NCBI RefSeq assembly: GCF_014654365.1
Contig: NZ_BNAY01000002.1
Location: forward strand, 124,001-188,000
Direction: 5' to 3'
Source: Amycolatopsis oliviviridis
Lineage (GTDB): Bacteria; Actinomycetota; Actinomycetes; Mycobacteriales; Pseudonocardiaceae
DNA: 64,000 nucleotides
Shown here: piece by piece, positions 8,801 to 17,394 of the stretch
How positions within the stretch are numbered: the first letter of the stretch is position 1
Layout of the letters: each line of letters opens with the position of its first letter
Position numbers and translations under genes: made by a program
Notes under the pieces: model-generated
Told to the model about the DNA's origin: nothing
The model's database searches: none
Seen by the model: only the letters and a program-made list of their open reading frames with translations

Positions 8801-9265
8801 CCTGGGCAGTACGGGACGGGTCTCGTGCCGCCAGGCGTCGAGCCACTCCGACAGGTCCTCCAGACCTTCGACGACACCGATGCCCAATTCCGGGCAGACC
8901 CGGATCAGCTCGCCGATCAGGCCCGCGATGTCCTGTTCCGGCGCGTGCCCGCCCAGCTGCCGGTACCGCAGGCGGGCGAACCCGGCGAGTTCGGACGGCA
9001 GTTCGCTCTCGTCGGGCATGACGGCGTCCTCGGTGAGCACCGGGACGACCTTCTCGCCGAGCCGCAGCGCGTCGGCGATCTTCTGATGGCCTTCCTCGTC
9101 GAGGTCGTCGAGTCCTTCGGCGCCGACAGGCACCACCAGGACGGACGCGGGGCCGCCGGACCGGAGCACCCGGTCCTTTCCGAACACGTGACCCAGGCTT
9201 CGGTCGAGACCCGGGATCAGGTCCTGGCCGTCACCGGGCCGGGCGACGATGAAGATTCCTGCCAT
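5846..9265 (-). CDS. Large TIR-like/NTPase-like/HEAT-repeat protein of the TIR operon
   Basis: 1139 residues from the ATG at 9265, with AAAGGA upstream. Residues 1 to about 110 (MAGIFIVARPGDG ... VLVVPVGAEG ... KVVPVLTED ... FARLRYRQL) have the strand order of a TIR-like fold but lack the S-x-W-C-x-x-E segment of active TIR NADases. Residues about 155-330 resemble a STAND-type NTPase (LPVLGRDREVERLCAWL). The P-loop position reads YAGSRTEAAAF, without GKT/S, so nucleotide binding is doubtful. The remainder is a long helical-repeat region of HEAT type. It is the last gene of the operon, 53 nt after the HerA-like gene. I infer a sensor or scaffold role. Confidence 0.6.
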   Translation of the reverse strand: MAGIFIVARPGDGQDLIPGLDRSLGHVFGKDRVLRSGGPASVLVVPVGAEGLDDLDEEGHQKIADALRLGEKVVPVLTEDAVMPDESELPSELAGFARLRYRQLGGHAPEQDIAGLIGELIRVCPELGIGVVEGLEDLSEWLDAWRHETRPVLPRTLPVLGRDREVERLCAWLDAEPSVLPVYAGSRTEAAAFVATALAAHRPGLRAVRVSGQEGWRHCRDLEIPFVAVVDGAGAEVAEKDSGGGHVVVVRSTPDRNGSDLLVLPGIPRDEAAEVFAATGISPADVDTYADLARRSIGSLRRRLGVAGDLPKWVNPLERDLAAPLLLIGRWSAGSRHDLDEIAAIAGRETEELKRFFTSSQGGEDPLLARSGDRVRLADPHDAWALLHGRLGAQDLRRWHDEAVKVLGEREPGRKWSAELRHGLARSAAFLASQGETTLPGGVVCAEHAARLVRDLLGQANDDVDGVLWRSLADVLPLLAEAAPHEFLGAVDHALTSNPSPLSGSSDGLVAALETVCWSDDALPMVVSLMAELTRPVRGTDDGPFASLITLVQPWYPYLELPGGQRADLVKAIGRRNPETGWRLVLALLRGPRGHLLAAPRRPQVRLEWTIPVPPVAVSDGPEFEDGLVTAALTALEERPQRWCEFFEQQAELNAARWDRVVEALTRLDADRLSADERLHLWDRLTELTAEHRHHAGAEWVLPEELLQWLESCAEMIEPAINPGRHGLLFGRSPYLEGGDSLDPEDREAEIDRLRREAVSGVLREHGVDGLSALAAESARPRLVGIVAARVAADELQEDALAELGHEDWASGWAGEMARSQGEEWRQEVATQLKEQDRLVDYLLAVPVDHALPLLDSADDAVLENFWTHVGPWPLPEGQESFFVTQLVRRRPWAAVKALALGVRAEEPPSLPASLVEDVLLQASAEGVEPPDRKTVAGVGPLLDHLVVAGGSDVAVARLELRFHAALKHRRKPRSLHRILAENPDAFVDLCTRIQPADDGTPSVELVNAWLAIFETRTMPGETDSGLDGAALKDWVSRARAEFAERGRAGFGDRAIGTVLASGSPLSDDGWPPEPVRDVLDVADGGYLRDGFASGLNVQDGDSRELAQRHRGWARRINVGWPRVAALLREHADDLTRRG

Positions 9266-9318
9266 GGTGCGAAATCCTTTCCAGCGAGCATGGTTGGTGA
9301 GGCGGACGGGCGTGGGTT

Positions 9319-12300
9319 TCACTCGGCTTGGGCGCGAGCGCGGGCGAGCACCTCCTCGACGCTGAGCGGGCTGGCCGGATGGTGGGTGAGGCACAGCGGG
9401 GTGGTCACCCGCTGGAACCCGAAGCCCTCCCCCGCCACGTAGAACTGGGCGCGTTCCAGCCGCGAGATGTCGTCGACCGGGCTGCCCTTGGCCCTGGCCA
9501 GTTCGTTGGCCGCGGCGATCTGGGCCGGGCTGTTGAGCCTGCCGAAGAACTGCGTCATCGCGTTGCCGACGACCTGGTTGTGCAGTCCCTTCGGCGCCTG
9601 CGTCGCGAAAAGCAGTCCCAGGCCGTACTTCCGGGCTTGCGAGGCGAGCACGATGGTGCTGCGAGTACTCGCCGTGAGCGTGCCCGACGCGGCGAGCATC
9701 TGCGCCTCGTCCATGACGAACAGGGCACCGAGTGGCCGGTCGCCGGCCGGATTCCGCTTGGCCCAGGCGAAAAGTTCCATCTGGAGCTGGTTGACGAAGT
9801 TCTGCCGCTGTTTCTCCGAAGGCAGCCCGACGAAACTGATGACCGAAACCCTCGCTCGCTTTCCTTCCCCGGGAGCGAGCAGAAGACCCGGGTCGACAGG
9901 GGTGCCGCCGCCGGCCAGGAGAGGGTCGTTGACCATCGAGGCCTTCAGCAGTTCGGCCAGTTCGGCCGCCAGTTTCCTGCCGCTGTTCAAGGTGCTCACC
10001 CCGTCGGGCAGGTCTTCGAGCACCTCGATCAGTTCCGGCAGGCTCCGGGACCCGGTACGGGCGTGGTGCACGACCGCCTGCCGCAGCACCGCGAGCCCGA
10101 CGGTGGTCTTCGCCGTGCTTCCGGTCAGCTTCACCTGGGGCGCGAGCGCGGCCACCGCGACCTCGACGGCAGCGGTGAACTCGTCCTCGTCGTCGAGGAC
10201 ACCCGCGAAATCGGGCAACGGCTGGAACGCGAGCGGCCTGCCGCTCGCCCGTCCCGGCGTCCACACGACGACGTCGGTCTCGGTCAGGTACCGCTTGGCG
10301 GACTGGGCGTCGTCCGGCCCCCACGCCTCGGGCTGTTCCGGCCAGGCGTCGCCGAGCCGGGCGAGGTCGTTGTTCGGATCCAGCACGATCGCCGAAACGC
10401 CCTGCAGCGCGCACTCCTCCACGATCCGCCGCAGCAGCACCGTTTTCCCGGAACCGGAACCCGCGAAGACCGCGGCGTGCTTGCGCAGGGCGGCAAGCTC
10501 GATCCTGACCGGTTTCCCGCTGCCCGCCACGGTCCCGAGGGTGATCTGCCCTTCGGCGGACGGCGTGTACGCCTCACCTTCCGCCTGCAAGGGAAGAGGC
10601 TCCGGCAGGACTTCCGCCAGGAGTTCGGACCGGCTGGCGGGGCGTCGGTCGACCAGCCATTCGTGGAACTCCCGGCTTCCCTCGGCGAACATCTTGTCCA
10701 GCGCCCAAAACGTGCGGATGTCCTCATCGGACAGTTCCCGTGACTTGCCACCGTTCTTTGTGAACGCTTCAAGCTCTTCCTGTGTCTTGTCTCCTTTCGA
10801 CCATTCCAGGTTGCGAATCAGGACGAGATGTCGATTTTCCGCGCCCTTCCGCACTCCGGCCGCCGATCGCGCCTTGCGGAACCGGTGCAACGCGGCGATG
10901 GGGTGCGACGCCGCGATAGCACGGAACGCCCAGTGTTCTTCCAGATCTGACGCCTCGTCCAACGTCCGGGTGAGCCAGGCGTGCAGCTCGTTCCGGTCGC
11001 TCTTCGCCCCATGGACCCATTCCATGTTGTCGTCGCCCACCTCGGTGATCCATCCCCGTAGCGCGGCGGACAGCAGCCGGGGCATCACCTTGTCCTCGAC
11101 CTTCGGGTCCAGCAGCGCCGACGGATCGGCCTCCGAGCGATATTCCTCGAACCGTTTGTCCAGTTCGGCGAACCGATCAGCAGCCATCGCCGGTCGCGGC
11201 GGACCGGCCGAGCGCACGCCACGTTCGTCGAATGTGGTCAGCTCGCTGAGCCGGCCCGCGCGCACACAGGAATCGATGTGCGCGACTATCCGCTTCAAGA
11301 GCTCTCGCGGTGACGTCTCTTCCCACACACCGTCGAATGCGACAGCCGATACCGGCCAAGTGGGGTGGGGCGGTACGAACTTCATCGCCTCGTACGCGAC
11401 TGCGAGACGCTTCTCGACCAGAGCTCTGCCGACTTCCGCACTCGTGACCCGGCCGAGGAACTCGGCTTCACGAAAGCGGTCCGGCACCGTGTCGGTGGCC
11501 TTCTTCTTGAGCAGCTCCCAAGTGCCGGGCAAGCAGGCGAGCACTGTCAGGGTTCGCCTGGTGACTTCCCTCAGCCCCATGAGTCCGTCCGCGATATCCG
11601 CGACGAGCTGGTCCTCCTCGGCGGTTCCACGCACACGTTCGGTACCCACCGTGGAGCGGGCCACCAGGGTGTCGAGCTGATCCACAGCGATCACGATCGG
11701 GCCGGTGAGCGCGAGCAACCGCGTGATGTTCTTGACCTGGGTCATCGCAGACTTGGGGTCTGATCGGATACCCCATTTACGGCGGTCCCCGGGTTTCGAC
11801 TCGAGGAACACGCCGAGATAGTCGTCCCCGACGTAGTTCTTGCTCGAATCCTCGCTGGCGTAAAGCACCAGCGCCCGCGCCGTATCGGCGCATTCCCTGG
11901 CCACATCTCGATCGAGGGTTCGCAGGCCGTCGATGAACGTGTCGAGGTCGCCCCTCGACAGGCTACGCCCGCCTAAAATCTTCTTGGTGACGTTCGCATC
12001 GATACTCGCGCGGAGGCAGACGCGTCGGAGGAAGCTGGCGAGTTGAGGCACGCCGGATCCATCGAGCCGCGAAAGGCCGCGGCGCATCGCCTCCGCGGTG
12101 TCCTCCCAGAAGGCGTCGCCCGCCGTGAGGTCGTTGAGGAAGAAGTAGCCGCGAGCGCCGTGTGCCTGCTTTCGGACGAGGCCGAGCAGGTGGGTCTTGC
12201 CCACTCCCTTCTTCCCTTGGAGGACCAGCCCTATGGGGCTCGGTCCGTTGCTGGCAACAGCTTCCCTGATTCCCGCGCTCACCTGGGTCAGGACGCCGGT

Positions 12301-12402
12301 GTGCAGGCCGTCGACGTGGTAGGGCGAATCACGCCACACATGGTCGGGTGTGTCAGCCCAGTCGAAGCGCAGGGCCGCGAGCGCCGCCTGGGGATCCATC
12401 AC
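9319..12402 (-). CDS. Double-ATPase protein: N-terminal AAA plus C-terminal HerA/VirB4-like motor
   Basis: 1027 residues with two complete ATPase modules. The first has Walker A GKKGVGKTH (about residue 62) and Walker B IVIAVDQLDTLV (about 230). The second has Walker A AGSGSGKTV (about 650), Walker B GALFVMDEAQML and the HerA/VirD4-type segment LASQARKYGLGLLFATQAP. HerA-type motors form hexamers that pump DNA and are common cores of phage-defence systems. The GTG start at 12402 overlaps the preceding stop (GTGA), so its translation is coupled to the winged-helix gene; an ATG follows immediately and could be used instead. Its place between TIR genes suggests it is the motor or regulator of a TIR effector. 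Confidence 0.85.
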   Translation of the reverse strand: MMDPQAALAALRFDWADTPDHVWRDSPYHVDGLHTGVLTQVSAGIREAVASNGPSPIGLVLQGKKGVGKTHLLGLVRKQAHGARGYFFLNDLTAGDAFWEDTAEAMRRGLSRLDGSGVPQLASFLRRVCLRASIDANVTKKILGGRSLSRGDLDTFIDGLRTLDRDVARECADTARALVLYASEDSSKNYVGDDYLGVFLESKPGDRRKWGIRSDPKSAMTQVKNITRLLALTGPIVIAVDQLDTLVARSTVGTERVRGTAEEDQLVADIADGLMGLREVTRRTLTVLACLPGTWELLKKKATDTVPDRFREAEFLGRVTSAEVGRALVEKRLAVAYEAMKFVPPHPTWPVSAVAFDGVWEETSPRELLKRIVAHIDSCVRAGRLSELTTFDERGVRSAGPPRPAMAADRFAELDKRFEEYRSEADPSALLDPKVEDKVMPRLLSAALRGWITEVGDDNMEWVHGAKSDRNELHAWLTRTLDEASDLEEHWAFRAIAASHPIAALHRFRKARSAAGVRKGAENRHLVLIRNLEWSKGDKTQEELEAFTKNGGKSRELSDEDIRTFWALDKMFAEGSREFHEWLVDRRPASRSELLAEVLPEPLPLQAEGEAYTPSAEGQITLGTVAGSGKPVRIELAALRKHAAVFAGSGSGKTVLLRRIVEECALQGVSAIVLDPNNDLARLGDAWPEQPEAWGPDDAQSAKRYLTETDVVVWTPGRASGRPLAFQPLPDFAGVLDDEDEFTAAVEVAVAALAPQVKLTGSTAKTTVGLAVLRQAVVHHARTGSRSLPELIEVLEDLPDGVSTLNSGRKLAAELAELLKASMVNDPLLAGGGTPVDPGLLLAPGEGKRARVSVISFVGLPSEKQRQNFVNQLQMELFAWAKRNPAGDRPLGALFVMDEAQMLAASGTLTASTRSTIVLASQARKYGLGLLFATQAPKGLHNQVVGNAMTQFFGRLNSPAQIAAANELARAKGSPVDDISRLERAQFYVAGEGFGFQRVTTPLCLTHHPASPLSVEEVLARARAQAE

Positions 12403-13025
12403 GGCTCCTCGATCGAGAGCAGATGATTGTCCTCACCGCCGATACGAACGGCGGCGGCATGAGCGGCGGCGGTGAGTGTCTTGCGGTTCGACTCTGGAAC
12501 AAGACGAATCTGCTCGGAGCGGCTGAGTTCCTTCAGCACCGCGTCGACGTCCACAGTAGACACTTCGCCGAGCATCGGCCTTAGCTCCACGAGCGCGACC
12601 CAGTCACGGGGAGCATCGGACAGTTTTCGATAGGCGAGCCGGATCCGGGTCTCGATCTCTTCGGCAGTCAGTTCGATGGCGGGCATGAAGAGGTCAGCGA
12701 GCTTGAGATTTCCCCGGCGGAGGTGCCTGCCGAGCCCGCCGAGAAGGACGTACAGGGCGCTGCCGAGACTGGTCCGGGGCGACGGCATCTCCTCCACGTT
12801 CAGCTCCTCCTCGCACCAGGCCCAGCCTCGCTCGGTAAGCTCGTGGTAGAAGGGACGGCCCCGCTGTTCACTGGCCACAAGACCGAGGTCATTGAGCTGA
12901 CGACGTTCCTTGCCGTCGAGGACAAATCCGACAATTTCGCGCAGCTCCGGGTTCGACACTTCGCGCGCGAGCACCATCAGCACGAGCATCGCCGCGATTT
13001 GCTTCTGTCCCAAGTGATCCGTCAT
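12399..13025 (-). CDS. Winged-helix-like protein of the TIR operon
   Basis: 208 residues from the ATG at 13025, chosen for the AAAGGA upstream. I do not recognise a named family. Residues 1-75 look like a winged helix: IAAMLVLMVLAREVSNPELR, then GKERRQLNDLGLVASEQRGR, then a FYHELTERGWAWCEEE wing, close to a PadR/MarR-type reader. The second half is helical. It sits between the KGGVGR ATPase (23 nt upstream) and the HerA-like ATPase (4-nt overlap). It is probably a structural partner or adaptor of the HerA-like ATPase rather than a free regulator. Confidence 0.6.
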   Translation of the reverse strand: MTDHLGQKQIAAMLVLMVLAREVSNPELREIVGFVLDGKERRQLNDLGLVASEQRGRPFYHELTERGWAWCEEELNVEEMPSPRTSLGSALYVLLGGLGRHLRRGNLKLADLFMPAIELTAEEIETRIRLAYRKLSDAPRDWVALVELRPMLGEVSTVDVDAVLKELSRSEQIRLVPESNRKTLTAAAHAAAVRIGGEDNHLLSIEEP

Positions 13026-13048
13026 CCGTGGTCCTTTCACTGCCTGGG

Positions 13049-14689
13049 TTATGGCTGATCGAGAAATCCGCTAAAGCCGTGGCGCTTCACCCTCGCCTCG
13101 GCGGTCCGCACCGCCCAGTCGATCGCCGAGCGGGTGCCGGGCGGGATCACGACACGATGGTTCTGCCCGGTATCGGTCGCCCGGGCCCGCGTGGCCGACA
13201 TGAGTTCCTCCGCGAGGTCCTGGACCCGTTCACGCTCACCGGCGCCGATCGCGATCTGCAGTTCCGCGACGATCTCGTCCACCAGTCCCCACATCAGCGG
13301 GCGCAGTCGCGCGCGGGCCGCCTGCCGGAGCACGCCGGCGACGTCGAGGTCGCCCGGTTCGACGAGCGCCATCGTCCCGGTGAGCTGGTCCACCAGGTTC
13401 CGGGCGACCTCCACCGGCCCGCGCGACGGGCCGAACTGGAGATGCCGCAGATTGCCGACATAACCGGGCAGGGCGTTGGGATCGGTGTCCTCGGTGAGCA
13501 CCGGGACGACCCGGCGATCCTGACCGAGAGTGCGGTGCAGGAACAGTTCGACCTCGGCCGACTGCCACCGGCTCACTTCCCGGTCGACGATCAGGCACAG
13601 ATGTTTCGCGTCGTCCTCGGTTTTTTCGAGCAGCGACCGCTCCCCCGACAGCGACAACACCGGCCGGAAACCCAGCTCTCCCAGGTACTTCATGAGCTCG
13701 TCGGCGAGGTGCATCGTCAACCTGGTCGTACTGACCCGGACGTCGTGGGCGAACACGCGTTTCTCCGCGCGGATCGCGGCGACGAAGGCGTCCCGGTTCT
13801 CCGCGAGCAGGTCCGTCCGGTCGAAGTCGTGCGCGACGACGGCCGCGACGGTCTCCAGGGCGAAACTGATCTGGTCGACGGTCGGGCTGAGTTCCGTCAT
13901 CACTGGGAGCTGCTCGCCGAAGGTCCAGAAGGAGACGTACGGAAGTGTCAGGTGACGCGACATCACATCCGGCGGGACCTCGCAGTCGAGCCAGCTGCGG
14001 AACAGGTCCTTGGTCTCATCGAGACAGATGCGTCGCCACTCCTCGGAGCGGGCGTACTCCTCGCGGGCGTCGAATCGCGACAGTACCGGCATGACGGTCA
14101 GCTGAGGCCGGTCGTAGGGCATGCGATCACGGGCGGCGTTGGCGCGTTCGGCGATGTCGACGGCGCCCCGCATGCTCTGCACGTTCGCCGTGAACAGGAC
14201 CACGAGCCGGTCCGGGAGATGAGCGGTGCAGATGCCGCCGATGTCGGAGATCCCCGTCCGGCTGTCGATGAGGACGTAGTCGTAGTCGGCGGTCCACTGT
14301 TCCCGGCATTGTTCGAGATAGTCGCCGAACCCCTGCTCGTAGAGGGATTCCCAGTCGAGTTCCTGCACCCGCCTGACGTAGGGAGCGCCCGGCACGCCGG
14401 CGGTCATGACGTCGAGCTTCACCTTGTCGGGCAGCCGTACCCGGGTCGTGTGCGCGCCGGGACGAAGCCTGCCGTCGCGGAAGTCGTCGATCAGGTCCAT
14501 GACGCCGCTCTCCGGGGGCGCGCTCATCATCGGCCGGAAATAGGTGTCCAGGCCGGGTGCTTCGAGATCCCAGTCCAGGCACAGCACCCGATATCCCCAG
14601 CGGGCCAGGAGAACGGCGATGTTGGCCAAGGTGAAGCTGCGCCCGACGCCGCCCTTGTAGGAGTAGAACGTGACCACGGTCCCCGCCAT
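13049..14689 (-). CDS. KGGVGR-motif ParA/MinD-like ATPase fused to a C-terminal TIR-like domain
   Basis: 546 residues. The N-terminal half is a deviant-Walker ATPase: FYSYKGGVGRSFTLANIAV, then CLDWDLEAPGL and YDYVLIDSRTGISDIG, matching ParA/MinD, with Arg in place of the usual signature K-T. From about 240 a helical linker leads to residues about 310-430 (VRVSTTRLTMHLADELMKYL ... CLIVDREVSRWQSAEVELFL ... RRVVPVLTED), a TIR-like fold that keeps a Glu in the W-Q-x-x-E position. It is separated by 3 nt from the upstream TIR gene. I infer a nucleotide-switched TIR signalling protein. Confidence 0.8.
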   Translation of the reverse strand: MAGTVVTFYSYKGGVGRSFTLANIAVLLARWGYRVLCLDWDLEAPGLDTYFRPMMSAPPESGVMDLIDDFRDGRLRPGAHTTRVRLPDKVKLDVMTAGVPGAPYVRRVQELDWESLYEQGFGDYLEQCREQWTADYDYVLIDSRTGISDIGGICTAHLPDRLVVLFTANVQSMRGAVDIAERANAARDRMPYDRPQLTVMPVLSRFDAREEYARSEEWRRICLDETKDLFRSWLDCEVPPDVMSRHLTLPYVSFWTFGEQLPVMTELSPTVDQISFALETVAAVVAHDFDRTDLLAENRDAFVAAIRAEKRVFAHDVRVSTTRLTMHLADELMKYLGELGFRPVLSLSGERSLLEKTEDDAKHLCLIVDREVSRWQSAEVELFLHRTLGQDRRVVPVLTEDTDPNALPGYVGNLRHLQFGPSRGPVEVARNLVDQLTGTMALVEPGDLDVAGVLRQAARARLRPLMWGLVDEIVAELQIAIGAGERERVQDLAEELMSATRARATDTGQNHRVVIPPGTRSAIDWAVRTAEARVKRHGFSGFLDQP

Positions 14690-14692
14690 GGG

Positions 14693-15286
14693 TCAGAACC
14701 TCGGCAGCTTCGACGGCCTGGGCGGGTCGGGCGGCGGTGTCTCGACCGGCCATCCGGCACACCACGGCGGCGCCTGCGGGATGATCTCCACCAGGTCTTC
14801 CACCATCCGCGTCATCTCACGGTCGAAATCGAGGTACTCGGGCGTGTTCTGATATTGCGGATACGGCTTGTTCCAGTTCCGGAAGCTACGCATCCGGCGT
14901 TCGTGCGCCCAGCGGGGAAAGTTTTCCGAATCACTGAAGATCACCGGATAGATCAACCTGCCGGGCTTCGCCGAACCGTCCTTCGCGACGATTTCTTCCC
15001 GCTTCGCCATCGTGTGCCATTCAGCGAGGCACCACTCGTCGTAAAAGTACTTCGGAGAGCAGACCGGGATCAGGATCCGGGTTCGCTGCAACGCGTCCCT
15101 GACCTCCTGCGGCCACTTTCCCCCGACCGGAACGCCGTCCTCCAGAAATATCTTGACGTCATAGTCGACATTGTCGTCCAGAAGTCTCTGCAGCCGAGGA
15201 TGGAAGTGATTCCGGACCCAGTCCGGGGCGTCTCCCCCACCTCGGCGATAGCTGATGAAGACGTCGTACTCGTACACGAGCGCCAT
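14693..15286 (-). CDS. Stand-alone TIR-domain protein
   Basis: 197 residues. A full TIR domain fills residues 5 to about 150: YEYDVFISYRRGG (strand A and box 1), then KIFLEDGVPVGGKW, ILIPVCSPKYFYDEWCLAEW (box 2 with the catalytic-type Glu after W-C), then RLIYPVIF. The tail is Pro-rich (PPPDPPRP). TIR domains with this Glu cleave NAD+ or make cyclic ADP-ribose-type signals. It is the first gene of the five-gene minus-strand operon and is probably its effector. The 246-bp gap to the divergent SEFIR gene is A-rich and must hold both promoters. Confidence 0.88.
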   Translation of the reverse strand: MALVYEYDVFISYRRGGGDAPDWVRNHFHPRLQRLLDDNVDYDVKIFLEDGVPVGGKWPQEVRDALQRTRILIPVCSPKYFYDEWCLAEWHTMAKREEIVAKDGSAKPGRLIYPVIFSDSENFPRWAHERRMRSFRNWNKPYPQYQNTPEYLDFDREMTRMVEDLVEIIPQAPPWCAGWPVETPPPDPPRPSKLPRF

Positions 15287-15532
15287 CGCCCCTTCGCACC
15301 CCGATCCGCTTGACAGCCCCGATCGTAGGGGCCTGTGACGTCTTCGAAAAAGGTACAAAAACGCGACAAAAACTGGACACGGGAGCACCGAAGGCGCTGT
15401 CCTGGACACCAGGGATTCAGGAAAAGACAGAAAGCTGACAAGCAAGGGACAATGGGGGCGGCGGGCCGCGTCCCGCATCAAGAATGCGACCCACCCGGAC
15501 GGCCGGGTTCCCTTCACCGGACAGGAGTTTCG

Positions 15533-16468
15533 ATGGCCGACAACGAGGCACCGCACGTGTTCGTCACTTACGCACATGATTCGCCGGAGCACAAAGAGCG
15601 GGTGCGGCTCTTCGCGGAATTCCTGCACGGCAGGATCGGCCTCGAAGTCCATCTCGATCAATGGGACGACGACGAACGTCGCGACTGGTCGCTGTGGGCG
15701 TTGAAGCATCTCGACACGGCGAATTTCGTGGTGGTCGTCGCCTCCCCCGAATACAAGCGCCGCGCCGAGGGAACGGCGGCGTTCGACGAAGGACGGGGGT
15801 CCCAGTTCGAAGCGGCACGGATCCGCGACCGGCTGACCCGGGATCTCGGCGGGGAGATCAAGCGAGTGCTGCCGGTCGTGTTTCCCCAACAGTCCGTCGA
15901 GGACATCCCGAACTTCCTCAACCCGTACTCGACCACGAGGTACCCGGTCGAGGCGCTCACCGAGGAGGGCGTGGAGGATCTGCTGACCGCGATCACCGGC
16001 CGGGCGAAACATCAGCGGCCCGAACGCGGGCAGTGGCGCGGAGGCGCCGTGAGCGGGCCCGTCCCCCGCCGGACCTCGCTGGCGACCGGCCTGAAATGGC
16101 GGGCGTGCAGCACGCATGTCCGGACGGAGGGCGCGCGGATCAACGACGTGCACTACACCGACAGCATCGTCGTACGGGACGCCGAACGGCTCGCCTTCGT
16201 CGAGGTGGAGCTCGGCATGGCCTATCGGAGGCTGACCGCGACGGCCGGCGTCCTCGACGACACTTTCGAACCCTTCCAGGTGGGACACTTCCGCGTGCTC
16301 CTCGACGGGAGGCCCTCCCCCGAGATCAAGGTGGCGCTGGGGAAACCGGCCGAGATCGACGTCGACGTCACCGGGGTGCTGACGCTCCGGCTGGAGTTCC
16401 ACCGGCCGGGCACGACGGAGACCCTGTGGTTCCCGGAACTGGCCTGGGGTGATCCGGTCCTGGAGTGA
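15533..16468 (+). CDS. SEFIR-domain protein with a C-terminal beta-rich domain
   Basis: 311 residues from the ATG at 15533, preceded by AGGAG. Residues 6 to about 150 are a SEFIR domain (the TIR relative of IL-17 receptors): HVFVTYAHDSPEHKERVRLF, then VHLDQWDDDERRDW, then NFVVVVASPEYKRR and RVLPVVFP. Residues about 185-311 are beta-rich with an NPCBM-like or galactose-binding-like pattern (ACSTHVRTEGARINDVHYTD, then FRVLLDGRPSP). That would be a binding module fused to a signalling module. It is divergent from the TIR operon and convergent with the sigma-factor gene (1 nt apart). Confidence 0.8.
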   Translation: MADNEAPHVFVTYAHDSPEHKERVRLFAEFLHGRIGLEVHLDQWDDDERRDWSLWALKHLDTANFVVVVASPEYKRRAEGTAAFDEGRGSQFEAARIRDRLTRDLGGEIKRVLPVVFPQQSVEDIPNFLNPYSTTRYPVEALTEEGVEDLLTAITGRAKHQRPERGQWRGGAVSGPVPRRTSLATGLKWRACSTHVRTEGARINDVHYTDSIVVRDAERLAFVEVELGMAYRRLTATAGVLDDTFEPFQVGHFRVLLDGRPSPEIKVALGKPAEIDVDVTGVLTLRLEFHRPGTTETLWFPELAWGDPVLE

Positions 16469-16469
16469 C

Positions 16470-17174
16470 TCAGAACTCGCCGTCCTCCTCGTTCATCAGC
16501 TCACGGAGCTTCATCAGCCCACGGTGCTGCTTGACCCGCACGTTGCCCGGCGTCAGCCCGACCGCGGCGGCGGTCTCGGTGGCCGTCAACCCGACGACGA
16601 TCCGCAGCGTCAGCACCTCCCGCTGCGACCTGGGGAGTTGGGCGACGAGCCTGCCGAGACGCGCGCCGAGGTCGACGCCGAGCACGTGGTTCTCCGGCTC
16701 GTTGCGGACCGGTCCGGCCTCCGGCAGTTCGGCCACGGGGTCGGATCGGTCACGGGACACCACGCGGAAGGCGTCGGCGACCTTGTTGGCCGCGATGGCC
16801 CGGACGAGGTAGAGGAACGATCCGCCCCGGTCTTCGTAGGACGGCAGCAATTTGAAGACCGCGAGGCACACTTCCTGCGCGACGTCGTCGGCCGACAGGT
16901 AGGAAAGATCGCGGCCACCCATCCGCGCGCGGCAATAGCGCACCAGTACCGGCTTCACGACGGCCAGCAACGCGTGGACCGCGTCCGGATCGCCGGTCTT
17001 CGCGGCCAGGACGAGCGGGTCGAGCACCTCTTTGGTCAGCCGTCCCGCCGGGCGCGCCACGGCCTCCAAAGTGCTGTAGCCCTTGATGTCATCGCCGATC
17101 GAGTGGCTGCCGACGGTCCTCTTCGGATCGGCCGTGCCGGTCCCCTCGTTCGCGGTTTCAGTGGCGATTCCCAT
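16470..17174 (-). CDS. ECF-type RNA polymerase sigma factor (ShbA-like)
   Basis: 234 residues from the ATG at 17174 with GGGAGA upstream. Region 2 is ADDVAQEVCLAVFKLLPSYE followed by FLYLVRAIAANKVADAF. Region 4 is LPRSQREVLTLRIVVGLTAT followed by AAAVGLTPGNVRVKQHRG, the helix-turn-helix reading the -35 box. The wording of region 2 is close to ShbA, the factor that drives the principal sigma gene in Streptomyces, but the neighbourhood here (SEFIR and TIR genes) is unusual for it. No anti-sigma gene is adjacent. Confidence 0.85.
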   Translation of the reverse strand: MGIATETANEGTGTADPKRTVGSHSIGDDIKGYSTLEAVARPAGRLTKEVLDPLVLAAKTGDPDAVHALLAVVKPVLVRYCRARMGGRDLSYLSADDVAQEVCLAVFKLLPSYEDRGGSFLYLVRAIAANKVADAFRVVSRDRSDPVAELPEAGPVRNEPENHVLGVDLGARLGRLVAQLPRSQREVLTLRIVVGLTATETAAAVGLTPGNVRVKQHRGLMKLRELMNEEDGEF

Positions 17175-17394
17175 GCTCTCTCCCGGGCGTTCACGATCCG
17201 AATGCCCGGTAATCGGGGAGCGCGGCACCGGCGTTGCGGGCCGTGGTTTCTTGTCCTGCTTTTGTCCGTGAATTCGTGGGAATACCTGGCAGAACAAGGA
17301 CAGTTCTCGTTCCGGCGCGCTCATCGGTAGCGAAATCGTTTCCCGGTCCGATCCTTGCGCAGGCGAACCGACCCGACCACTGGGGAGAACACAG

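Noticed and set aside
5807..9442. 1211-codon plus-strand frame
   Set aside because: It is the antisense shadow of the minus-strand TIR-like/HEAT gene; its Arg/Pro/Gly-rich translation has no domain and no ribosome site.
13028..15313. 761-codon plus-strand frame
   Set aside because: Shadow of the KGGVGR ATPase and TIR genes, which show real motifs on the minus strand.
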